NCBI GenBank assembly: GCA_964427425.1
Contig: CAYRUD010000005.1
Coordinates: 1 to 48,747 of the forward strand
From: CAYRUD01 sp964427425
GTDB taxonomy: Bacteria; Chlamydiota; Chlamydiia; Chlamydiales; FEN-1388
DNA: 48,747 nt
Reading direction: 5' to 3'
This document shows, piece after piece, positions 1 to 7,647 of this stretch. The first letter of the stretch is position 1, and every line of letters starts with the position of its first letter. The notes beneath the pieces were generated by a model, which saw nothing but the letters and a program-made list of their open reading frames with translations, had not been told where the DNA came from and searched no databases. Both the position numbers and the translations under genes were made by a program.

Positions 1-1
1 T

Positions 2-1270
2 ATAGGTCCTCCAGGTTCCACCGGCCCAACTGGTGATACAGGCGCAACATGCGCGACGGGAGCTACAGGAGCTACTGGTGTGACAGGCGACACTGGCGGA
101 ACAGGAGATGTAGGTCCGACGGGTGCAACTGGTGCTACAGGCATAACTGGACCAACAGGGGCCACTGGTACTACCGGTTCCACAGGAGCTACTGGTGCCA
201 CAGGAATTACTGGCCCTACGGGAGCTACAGGGTTTACCGGTCCGAAAGGTGATATTGGCCCTACAGGCGCAACGGGAGCTACTGGTCCTACAGGTGATAT
301 TGGTCCTACAGGTTCCACCGGCGCTACAGGTGTAACGGGAGCTACTGGTGCCACAGGAATTACTGGTCCTACGGGAGCTACAGGGTCTACTGGTCCGACA
401 GGTGATATTGGTTCTACAGGTTCCACTGGCCCAACCGGCGCCACGGGTGCTACTGGTGCTACCGGTCCCACAGGTCCTACTGGTGTCACAGGCGCCACTG
501 GCGTAACAGGAGATGTAGGTCCGACAGGTCCAACTGGTGCTACAGGCATAACTGGACCAACCGGCGCCACAGGCGCTACAGGTGTAACGGGAGCTACTGG
601 GGCTACAGGCCCGACAGGAGATATAGGTCCTACAGGTTTCACCGGCCCAACTGGCGCGACTGGACCTACTCCAACAGGTGATGTCACGTTCAACTCTGTG
701 ACCACTCCTTCGCTATCTGCTGGAGCTTTCACTCTATCAACAACTGTTTGGGATGACTTACGTTTTCCTGCTGAGGCAATTAATCCTCCAGGAACAGCTA
801 CAGCTCCTACCAGAAACACAGTGACTGCAATGCTGGAATTTTCTGGGACTGTTGACAATGTGATAGCTGGAGTAGCGCAGATGCCGCATGCTTGGAAGAA
901 AGGATCGATTGTGCGCCCACATATTCACTTACGATTCACGACATCTAATTCAGGCAGAACAACACGATGGAAGTTTGAGTATGATATAGCTGACGGGTAT
1001 ACAGGTTTTTCGAATTCATATGGCACTTATACAACTTTATCTACAATTAGCATTCCAAATCCTGGGGATACCTCACAATCAGTTATCGCAAGTTTTGGTA
1101 ATCTGGATATGACGGGTTTTGCTGAAAGTGCTGTCATTTTGTGGCGGATTTCGCGTCTTGCGGCCTCAGATCCTCTTGATACCGATACAACTGCGACAGT
1201 TCTTCTTGAGTTTGATATCCATTATCAGATTGAAAAGCTTGGAACTCCAAGTGAGATACCTTCTCCATGA
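2..1270 (+). CDS. Collagen-like Gly-X-Thr repeat protein, 5'-truncated by the window edge
   Basis: The frame is open from base 2, so the true start lies upstream. Bases 5-670 encode 74 consecutive Gly-X-Y triplets, nearly all Gly-X-Thr (GPT, GAT, GIT, GDI), with Thr rather than Pro in the Y position. This is the Bacillus BclA style of bacterial collagen, expected to form a trimeric triple-helical stalk. One triplet is broken: codon 50-52 is TGC, giving Cys where Gly is required. A non-repetitive C-terminal domain of about 200 residues follows. It is rich in aromatic and beta-type segments (WDDLRF, PHIHLRF, WKFEYDIADGYTGF, ILWRISR, LLELDIHYQ-like) and resembles C-terminal domains of phage tail or fibre-type proteins, probably a trimerisation or adhesion head. 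The function as a surface filament is inferred; no N terminus is visible to judge export. Confidence 0.85.
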   Translation: MGPPGSTGPTGDTGATCATGATGATGVTGDTGGTGDVGPTGATGATGITGPTGATGTTGSTGATGATGITGPTGATGFTGPKGDIGPTGATGATGPTGDIGPTGSTGATGVTGATGATGITGPTGATGSTGPTGDIGSTGSTGPTGATGATGATGPTGPTGVTGATGVTGDVGPTGPTGATGITGPTGATGATGVTGATGATGPTGDIGPTGFTGPTGATGPTPTGDVTFNSVTTPSLSAGAFTLSTTVWDDLRFPAEAINPPGTATAPTRNTVTAMLEFSGTVDNVIAGVAQMPHAWKKGSIVRPHIHLRFTTSNSGRTTRWKFEYDIADGYTGFSNSYGTYTTLSTISIPNPGDTSQSVIASFGNLDMTGFAESAVILWRISRLAASDPLDTDTTATVLLEFDIHYQIEKLGTPSEIPSP

Positions 1271-1390
1271 TAAAAAAACATTACGGCAGGGGTGTATGAC
1301 TAGTCGCGACCTATTAAATGACTAGGATAATATTTAAAATGATACGTTTTTTTAAATAGTTTCAAAGATAAAGAGACGGCAGGAATGACC

Positions 1391-2095
1391 ATGGTTGTAA
1401 GAGTTATATTTGTATTGTTATTACTTATGAGATCCTACTTATCTTCATCTTCTGGTTGTCCTGATTTTTCTTTTATTACGACTGATAGTAATGGAAATGC
1501 GTGGGCAGCTTTGCAAGTCGCTATATCGGGAAGTCAATCTGTTATTAAGCTTGCATATCAGCCATTTGGTGGAGGGATGCAGACTCCGTTTACCATTTCA
1601 GATCCATCACTCTCATCAGAGTCACCTCTGCTATCTGTTAATTCATCTGGTGATGCAATTGCTTGCTGGGCCACCTATGATCCCAAAAATAAACTTTATG
1701 CGATTTATGCCTCAACACTACAAGCTGGGCAGAGCTGGATTACGCCGATAAGGCTTTCACAGACCACTGAGAATTACATGAGTGGACAAACAGCTATTAT
1801 AATCACAGATTTAGGGAAGGCTGCTATATTTTGGGTAGGGTATGATTTCGTCTCTGATTGTGTTGCTCTTTATCGTGCAATATTTGATGTGTCTCAATCA
1901 GGAAATTCAGTAGCAAAGCTCTCAGATACCGATGAAAATGTATTTAAAGATTATACTCTTCATTACACAGTAGATGGAAAATTTGTGGTTGCATGGGATT
2001 CATACATCTTTCAAACTGGGAGCACAGCTTTTAATATGCTTTCTGGTGATGTGAATGGGAGCGTACACACTAAGACGAGAGTTATTCTTCAATAA
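1391..2095 (+). CDS. Exported hypothetical protein with propeller-like repeats
   Basis: I do not recognise a named family. Two ATGs lie at 1385 and 1391; the second is preferred because AGGA sits six bases upstream of it. The N terminus (MVVRVIFVLLLLMRSYL) is a signal peptide or anchor. The body shows loosely repeated segments of roughly 50-60 residues containing G-D-A-I-A-x-W, G-K-A-A-I-F-W and G-K-F-V-V-A-W. This pattern is found in beta-propeller-like secreted proteins that repeat a sequence such as GxAxxxW. It lies 120 bases downstream of the collagen-like gene in the same orientation and is followed by a hairpin. It could be a fragment of a longer propeller, since only about three blades are present. 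Confidence 0.7.
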   Translation: MVVRVIFVLLLLMRSYLSSSSGCPDFSFITTDSNGNAWAALQVAISGSQSVIKLAYQPFGGGMQTPFTISDPSLSSESPLLSVNSSGDAIACWATYDPKNKLYAIYASTLQAGQSWITPIRLSQTTENYMSGQTAIIITDLGKAAIFWVGYDFVSDCVALYRAIFDVSQSGNSVAKLSDTDENVFKDYTLHYTVDGKFVVAWDSYIFQTGSTAFNMLSGDVNGSVHTKTRVILQ

Positions 2096-2124
2096 TGATT
2101 GAATAATTGCTCTCGCGTTCTTAT

Positions 2125-2159
2125 AGAGACAAAGACGTTTTAAATGGTCTTCTGTCTCT
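2125..2159 (+). terminator. Imperfect hairpin after the propeller-like gene
   Basis: AGAGACAAAGAC (2125-2136) pairs with GTCTTCTGTCTCT (2147-2159) with a one-base bulge. A pyrimidine-rich run follows, but not a strong T tract. Probable transcription end for 1391-2095. Confidence 0.45.
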
Positions 2160-2315
2160 TCTTAGGTATCCAAAGTTCGTATAAAAGTTATGAATCTTTA
2201 TTCATGGATTGAGCAGCTCTCTATCTAGATGAGAGAATACTTGCGAAAAAATGTTGTACTGAGGGCGTATTCTACTTAAGTGATATACTCTTCACTTTAC
2301 ATGTGGGTTCTAGAG

Positions 2316-3355
2316 ATGAATCAATCGCTTCTTTTTCTTTATACGATATTTTTCTTATGGCTAGGTCAATCTGCCACGTCTCAGCTGACTGCTGTAGATC
2401 CTGTTGCGAGTAATATAGAAGATCATATTCGAGAATTTTTTCCTGATACTTCGTTGATTTCTGAGGCGGGTGTTTTATCGGGGGGGTCTCGACAACGATC
2501 AATATCAAAGTGAAGCTTAAAGATGGAGCTTCGTATGTTATTCGCCAACATAGCGCTGAACAAACTCAAAAGACTATTGATAAAGAGTTTTTTGCCTTTG
2601 AGTGCGCTTCAAAAAATGGTATCGCTCCTCAGGTTTTTGCGATTTCTTCAGATCGAAAAGCTATCTTGATGGGATATGTCCAAGGCAGCCCATTTATTCC
2701 GCCAACATCAAAAGACCCACTTTTCATTCAAAAAATGGCTCATGCGATTCGTCTAGCACACTCAATGGAGCGAAATCTGTACGCTGAATCGGGATTTAAG
2801 GCTCGCATCGAGTCTATGTATCACGAGGTGATGCAACGAAGGGGGGATGATGTTCTTATCAATGAGGCGATCACTATTTTTCGTGATGAGATTACTCACG
2901 TAGAGTCATCAGCAAAGATGAAGGTAATGATTCATGGGGATCTCAATCCACATAATATTATTCTCTCGGATGGAAATATCTTCTTAATTGATTGGTCTGA
3001 GGCAAGACTCGATGATCCTTTCTTTGACTTAAGTTTTTATTCTCTTCTACAAGGGTATACTCATGATGAAGAGAGAATACTCCTCAAAGCCTATTTAGAT
3101 CAGAGTTTAGTTTCTCAAGAGATGCAGCGCTGCTATGATCGGGCTAAAAAAGCAAACCTTGCGGCCCTTTGTATAAGTTGCCAGTGGGTAATGATGAAGA
3201 TGATAGAGTCTTTAGACGAATTAGACTTGTCTGCGGAGCCAAAGAGTTGGAATTACTATACTGATTTATTCTCTTCGAGGTCAAAATCTATAACTCCTCA
3301 AATCTTTTTAGAATTTTCTAGGGCCGCTTTGCAGTATGCGAAGGCTGTGGAGTAA
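2316..3355 (+). pseudogene. Exported APH/choline-kinase-like phosphotransferase, split by a frameshift at a G7 run
   Basis: Two frames make one gene. Frame 1 runs from ATG 2316: a signal peptide (MNQSLLFLYTIFFLWLGQSA) and then the start of the kinase fold, ending in L-S-G-G at the G run 2480-2486. It then goes out of frame to a stop at 2511-2513. Frame 3 resumes across the same G run as V-S-T-T-I-N-I-K-V-K-L, which completes the usual APH glycine loop and first strand, and continues to 3355. One added G (eight instead of seven) restores an uninterrupted reading frame. The downstream part has the Brenner motif HGDLNPHN (2933-2956) and the metal-binding IDW (about 2987-2995), so the catalytic residues are intact. 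The family phosphorylates choline, ethanolamine, sugars or antibiotics; the substrate is unknown. A Sec signal on such a kinase is unusual. The break may be real decay, slipped-strand phase variation, or a sequencing error. Confidence 0.75.
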
Positions 3356-3359
3356 GAAA

Positions 3360-3401
3360 GTCCCTTGGCCTCTAGCTCAGGAGAGTAAAGTTCCAAGGGA
3401 C
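3360..3401. terminator. Inverted repeat between convergent genes
   Basis: GTCCCTTGG (3360-3368) and CCAAGGGAC (3393-3401) form a perfect 9-bp stem between the kinase (+) and the lipoprotein gene (-). No T tract follows, so termination efficiency is uncertain. It is placed to serve both directions. Confidence 0.5.
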
Positions 3402-3432
3402 AAATATGAGAAGAGAGGAAGAAAACTAACTA

Positions 3433-3993
3433 TTACTTTTGTTCAGATGAAGAGCGGATTGCAAGTTCTCTCATTGTCTTATACTCATCTGCTGTGATCA
3501 TATTTTTCTGCAACAAGGTCTGAAGTTCCATTAACTTCTTCTCTAGAGGAGTGCAGGCTTGTCCTTGTGAGATATGGTTCTCGTTCAATTCGGGGTTGTA
3601 TTTTTGAGCAGGTCGAAGATTTACCGCTAATGTTTCAGGAACTAAGCGCCATTGTGCACCAGAAATAGCGTCAACGCCCCACCCTATAAAACCGCCAGCT
3701 AAGATATTACCAGCTACTGCGCCGCTAATAACAGGGCTTATTTTAACTGTTTCAGTTTCATAACCAGGCTTAGAGATTGTAATGATGTGATCGTCTTTTC
3801 GTTTTAGCTCTATTGTTGCTGGAGAAATATACGTGTTTTTCCCATCAAAAATTGTTGCTCCTTCTGGGCTTGTACTGACTGGGACTTTTTGTGTTGTTCC
3901 GTGAACAATTGAAGCGCAGCTTGTAAAAAGCGGACAAAGAGCTATAAGTGCGAGGAGTGTTTTAATGGAATGTTTATTTCTTTTCATAAACAT
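3433..3993 (-). CDS. Lipoprotein with PEGA-like and SHOCT domains
   Basis: The start at 3993 has AAGGA five bases upstream; a second ATG two codons later is also possible. The N terminus is a lipoprotein signal: basic residues, a hydrophobic core and L-F-T-S-C as lipobox, with Cys about residue 26. Residues 35-80 match a PEGA-type surface domain (STSPEGATIF, then SPATIELKRKDDHIITI and SKPGYE). A short glycine-rich stretch (SGAVAGNILAGGFIGWGVD) may insert in or lie against a membrane. The last 35 residues (LEKKLMELQTLLQKNMITAD and on) match the SHOCT motif, in which a short helical pair ends with I-T-x-x-E-Y/F. It is probably anchored in the outer membrane or inner-membrane periplasmic face. 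The 230-base AT-rich gap upstream holds promoters for it and for the divergent 4224 gene. Confidence 0.8.
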   Translation of the reverse strand: MFMKRNKHSIKTLLALIALCPLFTSCASIVHGTTQKVPVSTSPEGATIFDGKNTYISPATIELKRKDDHIITISKPGYETETVKISPVISGAVAGNILAGGFIGWGVDAISGAQWRLVPETLAVNLRPAQKYNPELNENHISQGQACTPLEKKLMELQTLLQKNMITADEYKTMRELAIRSSSEQK

Positions 3994-4223
3994 ATAATTC
4001 CTTCTTTATTTATTTTGTTATTAAATCGACAAACATAATAACAAATTAAATATTAATTTATAATAAATATGTTTTTGAAAAATGGATTGATCTTTACGGA
4101 GAGTAATACCAAGTATTTCTCTTTGTTGACTTTTATTTAATTAGGAGAGGACTCTAGTGACGAGATCGGCAACAGAAGTTGACGTTCTTATAATTAATTT
4201 TAATAGTGAATGAGGTGTTAATT

Positions 4224-4589
4224 ATGAAATCTGTTACAATGAATCTCCTTTCCTTATTCCTCTTACTCCCTGTCTGTATCTTCTGTGGAATTGAAGGGAA
4301 ATACAAAGCCTCTGGAACCGATCCTGTAAATAAGCAAAAGTATAAAGCTTCAGTCGTGATTCGAAAAAATGGGGGCTTGTACACAGTTAAATGGACATAT
4401 CCTGACTCTACTGTAGATATTGGTACCGCAGTGAAGAAAGGAAACTTTCTCTCAGTAGTCTTCCGAGAAGGAGAGTCTGCTTCATATGGAGTACAAACAT
4501 ATGAAATCCAGGATGGAAAGCTCAAAGGACCATGGGCTCGTTATGGTGACACGAAGAAGGGATACGAGGAATTAAAGAAGAAAAAGTAA
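4224..4589 (+). CDS. Small exported protein with a G-x-Y-x-x-x-G repeat fold
   Basis: ATG 4224 is chosen because GAGGTG lies six bases upstream. A GTG at 4206 in the same frame has no such site. The N terminus is a signal peptide (MKSVTMNLLSLFLLLPVCIF) with a Cys that could be lipidated (C-I-F-C-G). The mature part starts with G-I-E-G-K-Y-K-A-S-G-T-D-P and has the pattern of a small beta-barrel seen in many short bacterial secreted proteins: G.Y...G.dP.....Y.a.v.i...gg.y.vkW. It ends in a lysine-rich tail. I assign no biochemical role. A hairpin follows directly. Confidence 0.7.
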   Translation: MKSVTMNLLSLFLLLPVCIFCGIEGKYKASGTDPVNKQKYKASVVIRKNGGLYTVKWTYPDSTVDIGTAVKKGNFLSVVFREGESASYGVQTYEIQDGKLKGPWARYGDTKKGYEELKKKK

Positions 4590-4601
4590 AGGCCTCTCTA
4601 T

Positions 4602-4628
4602 TAGTGAGACTCTAAATGGGTCTCACTA
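4602..4628 (+). terminator. Hairpin terminator
   Basis: TAGTGAGAC (4602-4610) and GTCTCACTA (4620-4628) form a perfect 9-bp stem with a 9-base loop. It sits between the genes ending at 4589 and starting at 4667. Confidence 0.6.
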
Positions 4629-4666
4629 TAAGAAGACTCATGTATTAATCTTTAATAGGTAGTTTT

Positions 4667-5221
4667 ATGAGAATGTTTATAAACTCCTTGTTCTCTCTAT
4701 TTGTTCTTGTATCTTCATTCTTTGTTTCATCTTCTAGCTACGCCTCAACTCCATCTGTTGCCAAAAAGGAAGCAGTAGAACAAATTCTGTGGCCGGACGT
4801 AGTTGATTATGCAAGAAAGAACCTTCCTCTACATGGGACGCTTCAGAGAAAAGAAAAGGGATTTGTCTACCTGAAGGTTGATGATGAGTACATCCACACG
4901 CTGTTTCCGAAACTTGAGCTCGAGAGCGAAGGGTATAAGAAACCACCATATTTCCGCTCCAAAACAGCGCCGGGCGCTCATATCAGTGTGTTTTATGAAA
5001 CAGAGAACGTGAATCCCGAAGAAATTGGTACGACCTATCGCTTCGAGCTTGCACGCATTGTACTTGTAAAGCCTGCAAAAGACACTACGTACGCAGTTTT
5101 ACAAGTTGTCTCTCCAGAGTTAGAGGCGCTTCGGACAAAGTATGGCAAGACTCCAAAGCTTCATAATCATGAATTTCACATTAGCATTGCGAAGAAAGTA
5201 GAGAATAAAAAGAAGCGTTGA
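4667..5221 (+). CDS. Exported 2H-phosphoesterase-like protein
   Basis: The protein has 184 residues. Residues 1-27 are a Sec signal peptide (hydrophobic core FINSLFSLFVLVSSFFV, then SSSSYAS). The mature part holds two His-h-Ser-h motifs, H105-I-S107-V and H171-I-S173-I, the signature of the 2H phosphoesterase superfamily (LigT, AKAP7, 2',3'-cyclic phosphodiesterases). The strands between them (YRFELARIVLVK, TYAVLQVVS) fit the pseudo-twofold fold. 2H enzymes cleave 2',3'-cyclic or 2'-5' phosphodiester bonds in nucleotides or RNA. Most bacterial members are cytosolic, so export is unusual. The family call rests on two short motifs and their spacing (66 residues), which is somewhat short, so a chance match remains possible. 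Confidence 0.6.
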   Translation: MRMFINSLFSLFVLVSSFFVSSSSYASTPSVAKKEAVEQILWPDVVDYARKNLPLHGTLQRKEKGFVYLKVDDEYIHTLFPKLELESEGYKKPPYFRSKTAPGAHISVFYETENVNPEEIGTTYRFELARIVLVKPAKDTTYAVLQVVSPELEALRTKYGKTPKLHNHEFHISIAKKVENKKKR

Positions 5222-5225
5222 TAAC

Positions 5226-5262
5226 AAAAAAAGCTCCTCATCGCTTCAAGAAGCGAGAGGAG
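5226..5262 (-). terminator. Rho-independent terminator
   Basis: An inverted repeat (5234-5262) with arms CTCCTC-TCGCTTC and GAAGCGA-AGGAG is flanked on the plus strand by an A7 run (5226-5232). For minus-strand transcripts this is a stem followed by a U tract, so it terminates the YopJ-like gene 5304-7511. It may also stop the plus-strand 4667 gene. Confidence 0.75.
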
Positions 5263-5303
5263 AAAAGTCTCTTTACTCAGTTACTATTTGGATTGAGAAT
5301 ACT

Positions 5304-7511
5304 TCATTCTGTGGTTTCTTCTCTTTGATTCCTAATAGCAAATATAAGAAGTTTCTCGAAATATTTTGCGGCTTTCCTTTGGGCGAGAAGATTCACTTTT
5401 TTATAAGTAGCAGAACCATCGCTATCGTCTTCTAGAATAAAGCAGTGTTTTTCAACATACTCCTTGAAAAGAATATTTGAACCATTTTTTGGTAAAGTGA
5501 GCTCAGATAGTTCTTGAATCTTCGTCATCGATTGAACCATCTTCATCATGTGTGCTGGAGGGGTTACTATTTTGCGTATTTGAAGCCCGTTTATAAGGGC
5601 TGATTCGATGATCGAATTCGTCTCAAAATATTCGAAGAGATATTCATCTCTGTTCTCAATAGTCTTCTCTGATTCGCAGCTGTCGACAATTGAAAAAATG
5701 GGGCAGCTTATTGTATCGCTCTGACGCCATTCTGAGAGAATATAGGTTTCAAAAGGTATCTCAAGTCTCTTTAGCTCATCTAGAATAAGTCCTGAAAATC
5801 CTGTGCCATCACTCGAGGTCGAGTCTGTTGAGATTATCTTAAGGGAGTCTTTGTATCGTTCGAGAATAAGGAGTGACGAGTGTTTTCGTATTGCAATTGA
5901 GAAATAAGTTGTTAAAAGTGCTTGAGAGTGGGTTGAGTTGTAAAACTGGGTTATTTCATCAACGAGACGGGTATGCTTACATGGAGGAAGCAAGGTAAAT
6001 TTTCTCAAGCACCGCTTTGCGAGCTTTGCCTCAGTTATGAGATTGGCTCCTTTCACAGTGAGGAAAGGAATAATATAAAGTGGTGCAAGTGAATAAGATG
6101 ATGTGGTAACTAGCTCATTTAAAAGTGGGAGCTTATCCTCGATTAAGTGACAGATCTCACCTAATAAAAATAGGCTTTTATCAAAAAAATATCGATTGAT
6201 GAGATGGGTCAGTTCGATCAGTTCGTCGTAATCGCACTTGATAGCTATGTTCCTAATAAGCTTTCTTAAATCAAGAGGAATGCCAATCGTCTTGTTGAGT
6301 TCATGGATTTGATGAAGTATCTCTTCTAGCTCATGGTGGACTTCTTTGTAAGAGATCTCGCTTAACCCTAAGAGATCATCTATTCTTTTCTGTAAATCAA
6401 AGTAGGGGAGCTCCTTCTCAATAATAGAGAGCATTTCATTGCTAAGTAATGTTTTGAGGGCTGTCCACTTATTGTAAATAATGGCTGGATTCGTTTTTAC
6501 AATGGGAAGAATAATTTCAAAGGTCGTTTCAGGATCAATCTCAAGTTCATCCCAATCCTCGATAAAATCTCCGCTTAAAGAATTTTCAGCAACTCGCTTT
6601 GCGATGTCTATGTATAGCTTCTCTGGGAGCGAGACCTTTTTCAAGAATGGAAGCAAGGTATCATCACGATGCTCAGCGCATTTTACGAATATTTGATAGA
6701 TGGCATTGCTGTCCGTAATTTGGTAATTCCCGATATATTCTGCAACTGAGATCCCTTTTACAGCGGCGGCAAGAGCTATCTCTATACGATCTTGTTCGCT
6801 ACTCAATTGAAGGAAATTCATCTGATATGAGACCAAGTCTTGGAGGACGTCATCACAAAGGAGTTCTTCAATGAGAATCTTTTTCTTTATCGCCTCGCTT
6901 TGAAAGTCAAAAGCATCGATCTGGCTTACAATAGATCGGCCATTTCTGATGAGAGCTTGAGCTACGAGTATCCTATATTCAAGAGGAAGATCGAGGTGCT
7001 TTAAAGATCTCATCAGTTCACTTATGTGGTGTCGATGTTCTGTTGAGTCACTGTAGCTTGATTTGATAAGCTCTTCGATGATTTGGAGTTTCTCTTTATC
7101 CGAATAATCAAATGTTGAGAAAATGCTGCGTCCATCAAGGGGGCGAAAACAGTGACTTGTGATCAAGAGTGAGAAAATCTCTTTAAATATCTGCTGAAGG
7201 CAATCTCTTTCTCTTTGAGTACAGGAATTCCAAAGAGCTTTTTTGCGTTCATGAAGATTTGTAACGAGCTCTAGGATATTAACATTGTTTACATGAACTC
7301 GTTGAGCAGATGCGAGATGTCGCATGAGCTGGTGTGTGTCTTCTGCAAGATTTTGAAGGGCAAAGGAAGTATCTTGTTGCTCAGATGCTATTTCAGAGTC
7401 TTGTTCAGTCTCAGTAATTATGGATTCTTGAATGCCAGGCATTACAGATGAGGGGAGATCCAAATTTGATGAGACTGTAAAAGAAACTGAACTGATCGGA
7501 CGTATGCTCAT
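5304..7511 (-). CDS. YopJ-like (clan CE, C55) effector, paralogue 1
   Basis: The protein has 735 residues and no signal peptide. It begins MSIRPISSVSFTVSS, a Ser/Thr-rich start typical of type III secreted proteins. Residues 70-480 are almost wholly helical, in loosely repeated units (dRI-lA--A---G-SVA-yI--Y-I-D---IYQIF), probably an alpha-solenoid for binding a partner. The C-terminal domain has catalytic His544, Asp563 (19 residues on, inside L-K-I-I-S-T-D-S), Gln597 and Cys603 (RQSDTISCPIFS). This order and spacing match YopJ, where His and Glu are also 19 apart and Gln is 6 before Cys. Beyond Cys, K657-x-x-Q660-S and a late basic stretch (AQRKAAKYFEK) match the cofactor and inositol-phosphate-binding end of YopJ. 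YopJ proteins acetylate Ser/Thr/Lys of host kinases. Acetylation here is inferred; Ulp1-like proteolysis is the alternative. Confidence 0.8.
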   Translation of the reverse strand: MSIRPISSVSFTVSSNLDLPSSVMPGIQESIITETEQDSEIASEQQDTSFALQNLAEDTHQLMRHLASAQRVHVNNVNILELVTNLHERKKALWNSCTQRERDCLQQIFKEIFSLLITSHCFRPLDGRSIFSTFDYSDKEKLQIIEELIKSSYSDSTEHRHHISELMRSLKHLDLPLEYRILVAQALIRNGRSIVSQIDAFDFQSEAIKKKILIEELLCDDVLQDLVSYQMNFLQLSSEQDRIEIALAAAVKGISVAEYIGNYQITDSNAIYQIFVKCAEHRDDTLLPFLKKVSLPEKLYIDIAKRVAENSLSGDFIEDWDELEIDPETTFEIILPIVKTNPAIIYNKWTALKTLLSNEMLSIIEKELPYFDLQKRIDDLLGLSEISYKEVHHELEEILHQIHELNKTIGIPLDLRKLIRNIAIKCDYDELIELTHLINRYFFDKSLFLLGEICHLIEDKLPLLNELVTTSSYSLAPLYIIPFLTVKGANLITEAKLAKRCLRKFTLLPPCKHTRLVDEITQFYNSTHSQALLTTYFSIAIRKHSSLLILERYKDSLKIISTDSTSSDGTGFSGLILDELKRLEIPFETYILSEWRQSDTISCPIFSIVDSCESEKTIENRDEYLFEYFETNSIIESALINGLQIRKIVTPPAHMMKMVQSMTKIQELSELTLPKNGSNILFKEYVEKHCFILEDDSDGSATYKKVNLLAQRKAAKYFEKLLIFAIRNQREETTE

Positions 7512-7604
7512 GAGAAGTAGAAACTGCCTTTACAAGGGATAATAATGAAAAGTCAATTGATAGCCAAAATATAGTTTTAGATGAAGAAAATGTACGTGTG
7601 TATA

Positions 7605-7629
7605 AAGCACTCTCTCATGGAGAGCGCTT
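7605..7629 (-). terminator. Hairpin after YopJ-like paralogue 2
   Basis: AAGCACTCTC and GAGAGCGCTT pair with one mismatch around a 5-base loop. Read on the minus strand it is followed by TTTATA. It lies just downstream of the gene ending at 7648. Confidence 0.55.
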
Positions 7630-7647
7630 CATCAAAAGAGGAGCGTA

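Noticed and set aside
49..252. Plus-strand frame inside the collagen-like tract
   Set aside because: It is the alternate-frame reading of the GXT repeats (Arg/Trp/Tyr-rich); the collagen frame is the real one.
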